This document shows, piece after piece, positions 33,671 through 41,224 of a DNA stretch of 64,000 nucleotides. Below the pieces are notes generated by a model. The model was not told where the DNA came from. It did no database searches and saw nothing but the letters and a program-made list of their open reading frames with translations. Every line of letters begins with the position of its first letter. The first letter of the stretch is position 1. Source of the stretch: Crocinitomicaceae bacterium (lineage in GTDB: Bacteria; Bacteroidota; Bacteroidia; Flavobacteriales_D; Crocinitomicaceae). Both the position numbers and the translations under genes were made by a program. The stretch covers positions 413,562 through 477,561 of the forward strand of contig JAMLHA010000001.1 of NCBI GenBank assembly GCA_023957475.1, given 5' to 3'.

Positions 33671-35857
33671 ATGGCATCAAAAAGAAATCAAGCGAATTTA
33701 GAGGTAGCAAAAAGAGCTCCAAAACCAATTGTATATGAAGGTAAAATTTCAGATATATTTGGAGAAAATGTGTTTCATCAAGAAGTGATGAGAGAATACT
33801 TACCAAGCGATGCTTATAAACAAGTATTGGAAACAATAGAAACAGGTACTCGCTTGGATAGAAAGGTAGCAGATCAGGTTGCTTCAGCAATGAAAGACTG
33901 GGCGTTAACAAAAGGAGCAACGCATTACACGCATTGGTTTCAGCCGTTAACAGGGTCAACCGCAGAAAAGCACGATGCTTTCTTTAAACCAATCGGACCA
34001 GGAAAAGCAATTGAACGTTTTGATGGTGATTTATTGGTGCAACAAGAGCCAGATGCTTCTTCATTCCCAAATGGAGGTATTCGAAATACATTTGAAGCAA
34101 GAGGTTATACCGCTTGGGACCCTTCTTCGCCAGCATTTGTTATTGGAAAAACATTGTGTATTCCTTGTGTGTTTATTTCATACACAGGAGAATCATTGGA
34201 CTTTAAAATGCCTCTTTTAAAAGCTTTAAATGCTGTGGAAAAAGCTGCTGTAGAAGTGTGTCAGTATTTTGATAAAAATGTAACAAAAGTCAATGCTACT
34301 TTGGGGTGGGAACAAGAGTATTTCTTAATTGACCAAGCGTATTTTAATGCACGTCCGGATATCATGATGACCGGTAGAGCATTGTTTGGACAAATTTCAG
34401 CAAAAAGTCAGCAATTGGATGACCATTATTTTGGTACAATACCATCAAGAGTAACTTCATTTATGCGTGAATTTGAAACAGAATCAATCAAATTAGGAAT
34501 ACCAGTTACAACACGTCACAATGAAGTGGCACCCAATCAATTTGAATGTGCGCCAATTTTTGAAGAGTGTAATTTAGCCAATGACCACAATCAATTGTTG
34601 ATGGATTTAATGGGTAAAATTGCCATTAAACATGATTTCAGAGTGTTGTTTCATGAAAAACCGTTTGCAGGGGTAAATGGTTCGGGGAAACATAATAATT
34701 GGTCGTTGGGAACAAATACTGGAGTTAACCTTTTGGCGCCAGGAAAAAACCCTAAATCCAACTTGCAATTCTTAACATTCTTCGTAAATACGATAAAAGC
34801 GATACATGATAACGCCGATTTGTTAAGAGCAAGCATCGCTTCGTCAACCAATGATTATCGTTTGGGAGCAAATGAAGCACCACCGGCCATTATTTCTATG
34901 TTTATCGGTACTTATATGAGTAACTTGTTGGATGATTTGGAAAAGAACATCAAGGCAGGTAAAATGACACCAGAAGATAAAACTGAATTAAAATTAAACA
35001 TCGGTAAAATTCCTCAAATTTTATTGGATAATACAGATAGAAACAGAACTTCTCCAATAGCTTTTACAGGAAATAAATTTGAAATTAGAGGTGTTGGTTC
35101 TTCTGCAAACTGTGGATACGCAATGTTTGTAATGAATACCATCATGGCAAAACAGTTAAAAGAGTTTAAGAAGGCAGTTGACAAGCGTATTGATAAAGGA
35201 GATGGAAAAGATGAAGCCATTTTGAAAGAACTTCAAAAATTGATCAAAGAATCAAAGAAAATTCGTTTTGAGGGCAATGGATATGGTGAAGCATGGGTGA
35301 AGGAGGCAGCAAAAAGAGGATTGTCGAATCATAAAGATACACCAAGAGCACTAGAAGTTTGGGGTGAAAAATGGGTAAGTGATTTGTTTGAGGAAATGGA
35401 AGTGCTTTCTCGACGAGAATTGTTGGCACGTCAAGAAAATGAATTTGAGAATTATGTTATGAAGGTTCAAATTGAATCACGTATCATGAATGAAATTTCT
35501 CAGAATCAAATTTTACCAGCTACCATTGAATACCAAAACAAGTTGTTGCACAATGTGAAAGAATTGAAAACATTGTTGGGTGATAAAGCAGGTAAAGCAG
35601 CATCCGAATCGCAATTAAAAATTATAGATAAAATTGCATTCCATTTGAATAACTTAATAGCAATCAACTACGAAATGCTTGAAGCACGAAAAGTAGCTAA
35701 TAAAATTGAGGATTATCACAAACGTGCCTTTGCATATTGTGATACGGTTAAAATTCATTTCGATAAAATTCGTTACCATGCTGATAAGTTAGAATGGTTG
35801 GTTGAAGATGAATTGTGGCCATTGCCAAAATTTAGCGAAATACTGTTTACGAAATAA
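33671..35857 (+). CDS. glnN: Glutamine synthetase type III
   Basis: The 728-residue length and content identify the GSIII class, common in Bacteroidota and larger than GSI (about 470). Visible motifs include the N-terminal HYTHWFQPLTGSTAEKHD, the FEARGYTAWDPSSPAF segment, a metal-binding GWEQEYFLID, the NHDN-like NDHNQLLMD, the ATP-loop region GVNGSGKHNNWSLG, and RLGANEAPPAIIS. It makes glutamine from glutamate, ammonia and ATP. The gene has its own promoter, candidate operators and a strong terminator, so it is a single-gene unit. Expression is probably nitrogen-regulated; that is inference from the upstream motifs. Confidence 0.95.
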   Translation: MASKRNQANLEVAKRAPKPIVYEGKISDIFGENVFHQEVMREYLPSDAYKQVLETIETGTRLDRKVADQVASAMKDWALTKGATHYTHWFQPLTGSTAEKHDAFFKPIGPGKAIERFDGDLLVQQEPDASSFPNGGIRNTFEARGYTAWDPSSPAFVIGKTLCIPCVFISYTGESLDFKMPLLKALNAVEKAAVEVCQYFDKNVTKVNATLGWEQEYFLIDQAYFNARPDIMMTGRALFGQISAKSQQLDDHYFGTIPSRVTSFMREFETESIKLGIPVTTRHNEVAPNQFECAPIFEECNLANDHNQLLMDLMGKIAIKHDFRVLFHEKPFAGVNGSGKHNNWSLGTNTGVNLLAPGKNPKSNLQFLTFFVNTIKAIHDNADLLRASIASSTNDYRLGANEAPPAIISMFIGTYMSNLLDDLEKNIKAGKMTPEDKTELKLNIGKIPQILLDNTDRNRTSPIAFTGNKFEIRGVGSSANCGYAMFVMNTIMAKQLKEFKKAVDKRIDKGDGKDEAILKELQKLIKESKKIRFEGNGYGEAWVKEAAKRGLSNHKDTPRALEVWGEKWVSDLFEEMEVLSRRELLARQENEFENYVMKVQIESRIMNEISQNQILPATIEYQNKLLHNVKELKTLLGDKAGKAASESQLKIIDKIAFHLNNLIAINYEMLEARKVANKIEDYHKRAFAYCDTVKIHFDKIRYHADKLEWLVEDELWPLPKFSEILFTK

Positions 35858-35881
35858 GTTGAAATCAAGTTTATAGAAACA

Positions 35882-35912
35882 AAAAAACCGACTCGAAAGA
35901 GTCGGTTTTTTT
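35882..35912. terminator. Bidirectional hairpin terminator between glnN and the lipoprotein genes
   Basis: A 13-bp stem (AAAAAACCGACTC at 35882-35894 with GAGTCGGTTTTTT at 35899-35911) closes a GAAA tetraloop. A and T runs on both sides suit termination of glnN and of the convergent lipoprotein genes. Confidence 0.93.
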
Positions 35913-35925
35913 ACGAGTATTTTTT

Positions 35926-36297
35926 TTAAATAAATACAGTAGCTGTTGATGTTACTTCTTGATCAACTTTGATAACACCCTTACCAGTATTTCCTTGATA
36001 AGTAGCTTCAATATTTGCTACAACTACACCAGCTTGTCCCAATTGATAAATTTCATTGAAATTAAAACTTGCTACTCCTTCTGAGTTCGTTGTTGTTTCA
36101 AATTCCCACAATAACGTTCCTTGTTGAGTTGGAACAGGGAATAAACGCACTTTAGCACCGCTAACATAAGCACCTGCAGAGTTTTTTACTGTTATTTCTG
36201 CAATTGTATCTTTTTTCTTTCTACAGCTAATACTTGTTAATGAAATGAATAAAATCATTAAACTGAAAATGCCTGCTTTTTTAATTGTATTTTTCAT
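35926..36297 (-). CDS. Small lipoprotein with Ig-like/CarboxypepD_reg-like domain (1)
   Basis: The 123-residue protein has a lipoprotein signal (lipobox ending SISC, residues about 22-25) and a single beta-sandwich-like domain of the form AEITVKNSAGAYVSGAKVRLF...TNSEGVASFNF. This is the repeated pattern of carboxypeptidase regulatory-like or Big domains that decorate surface proteins in Bacteroidota. It lies 20 bases after a related gene on the same strand; the two share lipoprotein signal, length and domain pattern, so they look like a tandem duplication. The function is unknown; envelope location is likely. Confidence 0.7.
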   Translation of the reverse strand: MKNTIKKAGIFSLMILFISLTSISCRKKKDTIAEITVKNSAGAYVSGAKVRLFPVPTQQGTLLWEFETTTNSEGVASFNFNEIYQLGQAGVVVANIEATYQGNTGKGVIKVDQEVTSTATVFI

Positions 36298-36317
36298 AAC
36301 CTTTGTTTTAAGTTAAG

Positions 36318-36695
36318 TTATTCTGCGAATATAGTTTCTACTGCTGTTGTATGAATACGTGTACGTATCTTACCAATTCCTTCTTTACCAGATTTTCTGC
36401 AAATAACGGTAAAAGTAGCTACACTGATTTTTGCTCCAGCTTGATCATAATAATCTTTTAAGTTAAATTCAGCAAAACCTGAGCTATTTGTCATAACAGT
36501 ATCTACATATTCAATGCTTGATTCGTTCTTGTCAACGTCGGCAATTAATACAACACGTGCTTCTTGCAATAATTCGTTACTGTTTGAACGAACAAATATT
36601 TTTGCAATTGTTGGACTTTTATCCTTGCAAGATTGAAACAAAACTACTGATAGTAAGATAGTTAATGCAGTAAATATACGTTTTAAAGTTTTCAT
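36318..36695 (-). CDS. Small lipoprotein with Ig-like/CarboxypepD_reg-like domain (2)
   Basis: The 125-residue protein has a lipoprotein signal (lipobox ending FQSC, about residue 23) and a domain of the pattern AKIFVRSNSNELLQEARVVLI...TNSSGFAEFNLKDYY. It is the upstream member of a pair with the gene at 35926-36297. The two proteins agree in layout (Cys-Lys after cleavage, DTIAEI/SPTIAKI strand, TNS-G turn followed by a Phe-rich strand) but have diverged. The pair converges on glnN and shares its bidirectional terminator. Function is unknown. Confidence 0.7.
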   Translation of the reverse strand: MKTLKRIFTALTILLSVVLFQSCKDKSPTIAKIFVRSNSNELLQEARVVLIADVDKNESSIEYVDTVMTNSSGFAEFNLKDYYDQAGAKISVATFTVICRKSGKEGIGKIRTRIHTTAVETIFAE

Positions 36696-36880
36696 TCTAT
36701 TATAATCAAGTGCATAAAGTTAAACTAAATTTTGTATTTGACGCAATTCTTGAACAGATATTTCGTAATTTCGTATTCAAAATATGTCATCTTAATTAAC
36801 TGCAATTTTAAATAAAAGTTACATATTTTTAGAATGTTTTGAAAATTTAATGCATTTGAATGAGCAAATGCCATTTATGA

Positions 36881-37909
36881 ATGAATATGAGAGAAAAGTT
36901 AGATAAAATTTGGGATGATATTTCTTCTTACATTGTAGCGAATCCACAAGAATTGGAAGCTTTTAGAATTAAATACTTAGGTTCTAAAGGTCTTTTAAAG
37001 GAATTGTTTACTGAGTTGAAGAGTGTTCCAAATGAGCAGAAAAGGGATGTGGGACAATTGTTGAACAACTTGAGAATTAAAACGGAAGGGTTGTTTCACG
37101 AGTTGAAAGAAAAACTTTCTTCTACAGTAACAGATGAAGGAACAGTAGATTATTATCGACCAGGAAATGAGGAGCCAATCGGAGCTCGACATCCTTTGTC
37201 AATGGTAAGAAGTGAAATTATTGAAATTTTTTCAAGAATTGGTTATACTGTTTCAGAAGGGCCTGAAATTGAAGACGATTGGCACAATTTTTCAGCATTA
37301 AATTTCCCACCAGAACATCCGGCAAGAGATATGCAGGATACTTTTTTTGTGGAAAAAGGTGAAAAAGAAATGGCTTTGCGTACACATACCAGTTCTGTTC
37401 AAGTGCGTGTAATGGAAAATTCGCAACCACCGATTCGAACAATTTCTCCAGGTAGAGTTTATCGAAATGAAGCTATTTCTGCGCGTGCACATTGTTTCTT
37501 TCATCAAGTGGAAGGTTTGTACATTGATAAAAATGTTTCATTTGCCGATTTAAAGCAAACATTGTTATACTTTGCTAAGGAGTTGTTTGGTGAAAAAGCA
37601 ACAATCCGAATGCGCCCTTCTTATTTTCCTTTTACAGAACCAAGTGCAGAGGTTGATGTGTCATGTACCATTTGTAATTCAAAAGGATGTAACGTTTGTA
37701 AACACACTGGTTGGTTAGAGATTTTGGGTTGTGGTATGGTTGATCCAAATGTCTTAGAAGCTTCTGGAATAGATTCCAAAACATATTCAGGTTTTGCTTT
37801 TGGTATGGGGATTGAACGCATAGCTCAATTGAAATATAAAGTAAATGATTTGAGATTGTATTCTGAAAATGATGTACGATTCTTGAATCAATTTACTTCA
37901 GAAATATAA
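36881..37909 (+). CDS. pheS: Phenylalanine--tRNA ligase alpha subunit
   Basis: The 342-residue protein has the N-terminal coiled-coil tRNA-binding arm (about residues 1-90) and the class II catalytic core: GARHPLSM (motif 1 region), GPEIEDDWHNFSALNFPPEHPARDMQDTFF, RVYRNEAISARAHCFFHQVEG (motif 2), and the C-terminal GFAFGMGIERIAQLKY (motif 3). A Cys-rich loop (CTICNSKGCNVCKHTGW) inserts before motif 3, as in many bacterial PheS. With PheT it charges tRNA-Phe; pheT is not in the window. The start is the first of two ATGs (36881, 36887). It is followed 4 bases later by ytxJ. Confidence 0.96.
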   Translation: MNMREKLDKIWDDISSYIVANPQELEAFRIKYLGSKGLLKELFTELKSVPNEQKRDVGQLLNNLRIKTEGLFHELKEKLSSTVTDEGTVDYYRPGNEEPIGARHPLSMVRSEIIEIFSRIGYTVSEGPEIEDDWHNFSALNFPPEHPARDMQDTFFVEKGEKEMALRTHTSSVQVRVMENSQPPIRTISPGRVYRNEAISARAHCFFHQVEGLYIDKNVSFADLKQTLLYFAKELFGEKATIRMRPSYFPFTEPSAEVDVSCTICNSKGCNVCKHTGWLEILGCGMVDPNVLEASGIDSKTYSGFAFGMGIERIAQLKYKVNDLRLYSENDVRFLNQFTSEI

Positions 37910-37913
37910 TTTT

Positions 37914-38285
37914 ATGGGACTGTTTACCAACTCAACTGATCAGAAAAATGAATTTTCTTGGATCAAATTAGAAAATGAAGAACAATTAAAAATCGCTATG
38001 GAAAGCGATGAAGCGTTATTCATTTTTAAGCACAGTACAAGGTGCCCGATTTCAGTTATGGCAAAATCACGGTTCGAAAGGGAATGGACAACACCCGATT
38101 TTCCTTTGCAACTGCTGTATCTTGATTTGTTAAATTACAGAGATTTGTCCAACAAAGTAGCTGAGTTGACTGGAGTTGTGCATGAATCACCTCAATTGAT
38201 TGTTGTGAAAAACAAACAAGTCCTTTATGTAGAAAGTCACAATGGGATTTCTGCTCAACAGAGTATTCAAAAAGCAATTAATTAA
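37914..38285 (+). CDS. ytxJ: Bacillithiol-system thioredoxin-like protein YtxJ
   Basis: The 123-residue thioredoxin-fold protein contains FKHSTRCPISVMA with Cys44, the single active cysteine typical of the YtxJ family, and a cis-Pro segment HESPQLIVVK. The family is a proposed monothiol bacilliredoxin that removes bacillithiol from proteins, which suggests this organism makes bacillithiol as many Flavobacteriia do. It follows pheS by 4 bases and precedes the glutaminyl cyclase gene closely, so it may be in a pheS-ytxJ-cyclase transcript. Confidence 0.82.
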   Translation: MGLFTNSTDQKNEFSWIKLENEEQLKIAMESDEALFIFKHSTRCPISVMAKSRFEREWTTPDFPLQLLYLDLLNYRDLSNKVAELTGVVHESPQLIVVKNKQVLYVESHNGISAQQSIQKAIN

Positions 38286-38292
38286 AAAAATC

Positions 38293-39363
38293 ATGAAGAA
38301 ATACCACTTATTGATTGTTTCGTTACTAATTGTCCTCGTTTCTTGTAAAGATGAAAGCACAGAACTAGCCCAATTTACGTTTCAAGATAATTTAGCAGTA
38401 AAATACAAAGAAGAAGTTACAATAGAAATTCAACCAATTGTAAGTGATTTAAAAGAAATTCGCTTGGAAATTGGCAATGAAGTTGTAAAAACATGGAACA
38501 GTTTTGGTTCCGAAAATTTGAAATTTACCATTGATTCCAAAGCTTTGGGAATAGGAGCAAAAGACCTGCTTTTAGTGGCGAAAGATAAAAGTGGTAATTC
38601 TTTTGAAGACAAACGAATCATAAGGGTGGTTTCTGATATTCAACCCAAATTGATTGATTTTGAAATTGTAGGCACATTACCTCATAATATATCAAATTTT
38701 ACTCAAGGTCTTGAATTTAGTGGCGATCAACTATATGAAGGAACGGGTCAACAAGGAGAAAGTAAACTAGCTAAAATTGATTTGAGAACTGGAAATGACA
38801 TCTTAAAGGTTGGATTAGATGGTAACCATTTTGGAGAAGGAATTACAATTGTTGGAGATACTGTTTATCAATTAACATGGACTTCTGGAAAATGTTTTTT
38901 GTACAATAAAAATACACTTGAAATTTTACCAAAAGAACATTTGTACAAAGGCGAGGGTTGGGGAATTTGTAATGATGGAAAATATTTGATTGTATCGGAC
39001 GGTTCGGAACGTTTAACATATAGGAATAAACACGATTTCTCAATTGTAAAGACCATTGAAGTTTATACGCATGAACAACCCGTTATTCGTTTAAATGAAC
39101 TGGAGTACATCAATGGCTATATTTTTGCGAATATATGGATGACAAGCAATGTTGCAATCATTGAGCCAGAAACTGGTAGAGTAGTAGGAGTGTTGAATTG
39201 TGCAAATCTTGTTTCTCAAGGTAGAGGAAGTGCTGGAGATGTGTTGAATGGTATTGCATATAACAAAAACGAAGATTTAATCTATCTCACAGGTAAATAT
39301 TGGACTAAGACATTCAAAATAAAATTAAAACAAAATTTAGCAGATTTTTTAGTTTCTAACTAA
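38293..39363 (+). CDS. Glutaminyl-peptide cyclotransferase lipoprotein
   Basis: From the ATG at 38293 (an upstream ATG at 38242 inside ytxJ is rejected) the protein has 356 residues with a lipoprotein signal ending LVSC at Cys18. After an N-terminal Ig-like region (about 25-110), a beta-propeller glutamine cyclotransferase domain follows. It carries the family motifs FTQGLEF, EGTGQQGESKLAKI, and GEGITIVGDTVYQLTW and a later ELEYINGYIFANIWMT. Such enzymes convert N-terminal Gln of exported proteins to pyroglutamate. Many T9SS cargo proteins begin with Gln after signal cleavage, so this envelope enzyme may act on them. Confidence 0.85.
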   Translation: MKKYHLLIVSLLIVLVSCKDESTELAQFTFQDNLAVKYKEEVTIEIQPIVSDLKEIRLEIGNEVVKTWNSFGSENLKFTIDSKALGIGAKDLLLVAKDKSGNSFEDKRIIRVVSDIQPKLIDFEIVGTLPHNISNFTQGLEFSGDQLYEGTGQQGESKLAKIDLRTGNDILKVGLDGNHFGEGITIVGDTVYQLTWTSGKCFLYNKNTLEILPKEHLYKGEGWGICNDGKYLIVSDGSERLTYRNKHDFSIVKTIEVYTHEQPVIRLNELEYINGYIFANIWMTSNVAIIEPETGRVVGVLNCANLVSQGRGSAGDVLNGIAYNKNEDLIYLTGKYWTKTFKIKLKQNLADFLVSN

Positions 39364-39372
39364 AATTATTAG

Positions 39373-39380
39373 TACTTTTG
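39373..39380 (+). promoter_or_regulatory. TAnnTTTG -7 element upstream of the secreted esterase
   Basis: TACTTTTG matches the Bacteroidota -7 consensus 26 bases before the ATG at 39407. No clear TTG is found at the expected -33 distance. Confidence 0.35.
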
Positions 39381-39406
39381 GTAGAATTAAAATTAAATTA
39401 AATCTT

Positions 39407-40627
39407 ATGAAAAAATTAATACTTGCTTTTTCAGCATTTTTAGCATTTCAAGTTGGAGCACAAATTGAAGCTATTAACTGTTCTGGAAACCGTTACCATC
39501 AAATGATTTTTACGAATGTAACTAAAACAGCAGCCGTAAAATATGGGGCAAATTTCAAACAAAACGGGACAACAAACGAAGATTTGTATTTAGATATCTA
39601 CACGCCAGATGGGGATGCAGATACAGACCGTCCACTTGTTATTTTAGCACATGGAGGTTCATTCATTAGTGGGAATAGAAGTGATTTGCAAGTGCAATGT
39701 GAAATTCTTGCAAGAATGGGGTATGTGGCAGTTTCTATGAGTTATAGATTATTAACCATTGATTTGCAGGTGCTTGGCAACAAGGAAATGGAGTTTAAAA
39801 AAGAAGTAATTAGAGCTATTCACGATATGAGAGCGGCTATTCGTTTCTTTAGAAAATCTGCTGAAAATGGAAATCCTTATGGAATTAATAAAGACTTGAT
39901 TATTGTAGGAGGATATTCAGCTGGAGCCATTTTAGCAGACCATGTTGCGTATTTGGATAAAGTAAGCAAAGTTCCATCTGATTTGACTGCATATATGACA
40001 GCACAAGGTGGTTTGGAAGGGAATTCTGGTAACCCAGGATATAGCAGTGTCCCTCAATTAGTATTGAGCTGGTGTGGTGCCATTATGGATACAACTTGGA
40101 TGGAACCAGGAGCACAGCCTTATGCAGGAATGCATAATCAAGGAGACAATGTTGTACCTAACTTGTCTGGTTACCCTAATCCAGGTTTTGAAATTCAAGT
40201 AAACCTACAAGGGGATTCTTTAATGTATAAAAGAGCTCAAAATATCAATATTCCTTCAGTGTATAAAATGCATCCAGGAAGTGCTCATTGTGATTTCCCT
40301 GCTGGAGCAAATGATTTATTTATAGATTTCTTACACGATCAATTGTGTGTTCAAGGATTGTCATTAAAACAACATCCAGAAACAGTATTGTTCTCCATTT
40401 ATCCAAATCCAGCTGAAACAGCATTCTATATTGATGTGCCTTCAAATACATGGGATTGGGAAGTTTCTATTGTAAACATGTTGGGACAAACAATTCACAA
40501 CGAAACAATCAACAACGGTCAAACAAGGATTGAAGTGAATTCATCTACTTTCAGACCAGGTATTTATTTTGTAAATATGACTTCTAATGATGGTAAAAAA
40601 GCATCTAAGAAAGTTGTGATTAAATAA
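39407..40627 (+). CDS. Secreted alpha/beta hydrolase (esterase/lipase-like) with T9SS sorting domain
   Basis: The 406-residue protein has a signal peptide (about 1-18, ending VGAQ). An alpha/beta hydrolase domain follows, with oxyanion motif HGGSF starting at His82, nucleophile elbow GYSAG with Ser171, and a late His in GSAHCDFP. The lid region holds a Pro/Gly-rich NPGYSS segment. A T9SS sorting domain begins at FSIYPNPAETAF (about residue 330). HGG-type esterases cleave acyl or feruloyl esters; the substrate here is not known. The enzyme is probably extracellular. A hairpin terminator follows 20 bases after the stop. Confidence 0.83.
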   Translation: MKKLILAFSAFLAFQVGAQIEAINCSGNRYHQMIFTNVTKTAAVKYGANFKQNGTTNEDLYLDIYTPDGDADTDRPLVILAHGGSFISGNRSDLQVQCEILARMGYVAVSMSYRLLTIDLQVLGNKEMEFKKEVIRAIHDMRAAIRFFRKSAENGNPYGINKDLIIVGGYSAGAILADHVAYLDKVSKVPSDLTAYMTAQGGLEGNSGNPGYSSVPQLVLSWCGAIMDTTWMEPGAQPYAGMHNQGDNVVPNLSGYPNPGFEIQVNLQGDSLMYKRAQNINIPSVYKMHPGSAHCDFPAGANDLFIDFLHDQLCVQGLSLKQHPETVLFSIYPNPAETAFYIDVPSNTWDWEVSIVNMLGQTIHNETINNGQTRIEVNSSTFRPGIYFVNMTSNDGKKASKKVVIK

Positions 40628-40647
40628 GACGTTTAATTTTTTACTGT

Positions 40648-40684
40648 AAAATGGTTGTTTCATCTACGAAACAACCATTTTTTT
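40648..40684 (+). terminator. Hairpin terminator after the secreted esterase
   Basis: AAAATGGTTGTTTC (40648-40661) pairs with GAAACAACCATTTT (40668-40681) around a 6-base loop, followed by more T. Confidence 0.93.
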
Positions 40685-40709
40685 ATTTCTAAAAATCGAT
40701 GAAATAAAC

Positions 40710-40717
40710 TACCTTTG
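40710..40717 (+). promoter_or_regulatory. TAnnTTTG -7 element upstream of the DUF4293 gene
   Basis: TACCTTTG at 40710-40717 lies 15 bases before the ATG at 40733, a short leader typical of Bacteroidota. The -33 element is not obvious. Confidence 0.4.
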
Positions 40718-40732
40718 TATAAATTTTAATTT

Positions 40733-41212
40733 ATGATTCAACGTATTCAAACAGTTTATCTATTAGGCGCAATTGGTATGCTTGTTTTAGCAAGCTTTGT
40801 AGGTGATTTATTTTATTATGTAACCGATGAAGCAATTTTTAATTTTAATGGATTTGGAATTAGTAAGTTATCGTTAGACAATAAAGAGTTGATTACATAT
40901 GCGACTATGCCTTTTTGCGTGATTACACTTGTATTGGCTGCTTTTGCATTATTTGTTATGCTGAGTTATAAGAAGCTAAACAAACAATTTGCCTATTCCA
41001 AAATATTATGGGGATTGTATTTGTTAACGATTATAGGAGTTGTAGTGTGGAATTATTTAATTGCCCCTAATCAACTATCTGGAAAAGTGATACAAAACAA
41101 TTATGGATCAGCATTTTATTTCTTAGTGATAGGATTGCCGCTTGTTCACTTAGCATTTATGGGAATAGGAAAAGATAAAAAAACAATAGATTCATTGAAT
41201 AGATTGCGTTAA
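40733..41212 (+). CDS. DUF4293 family membrane protein
   Basis: The 159-residue protein starts MIQRIQTVYLL, the hallmark of DUF4293, a family found across Bacteroidota. It has four predicted membrane helices (about residues 8-28, 55-80, 95-113 and 122-142), with a large extracytoplasmic loop between the first two. The function is not known. It is followed 12 bases downstream by the ABC-F gene and is probably co-transcribed with it. Confidence 0.85.
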   Translation: MIQRIQTVYLLGAIGMLVLASFVGDLFYYVTDEAIFNFNGFGISKLSLDNKELITYATMPFCVITLVLAAFALFVMLSYKKLNKQFAYSKILWGLYLLTIIGVVVWNYLIAPNQLSGKVIQNNYGSAFYFLVIGLPLVHLAFMGIGKDKKTIDSLNRLR

Positions 41213-41224
41213 TATACTCCTTTG

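Noticed and set aside
38242..38292. Upstream ATG start for the glutaminyl cyclase
   Set aside because: It lies inside ytxJ and would place the lipoprotein signal in mid-protein; the ATG at 38293 gives a proper signal.
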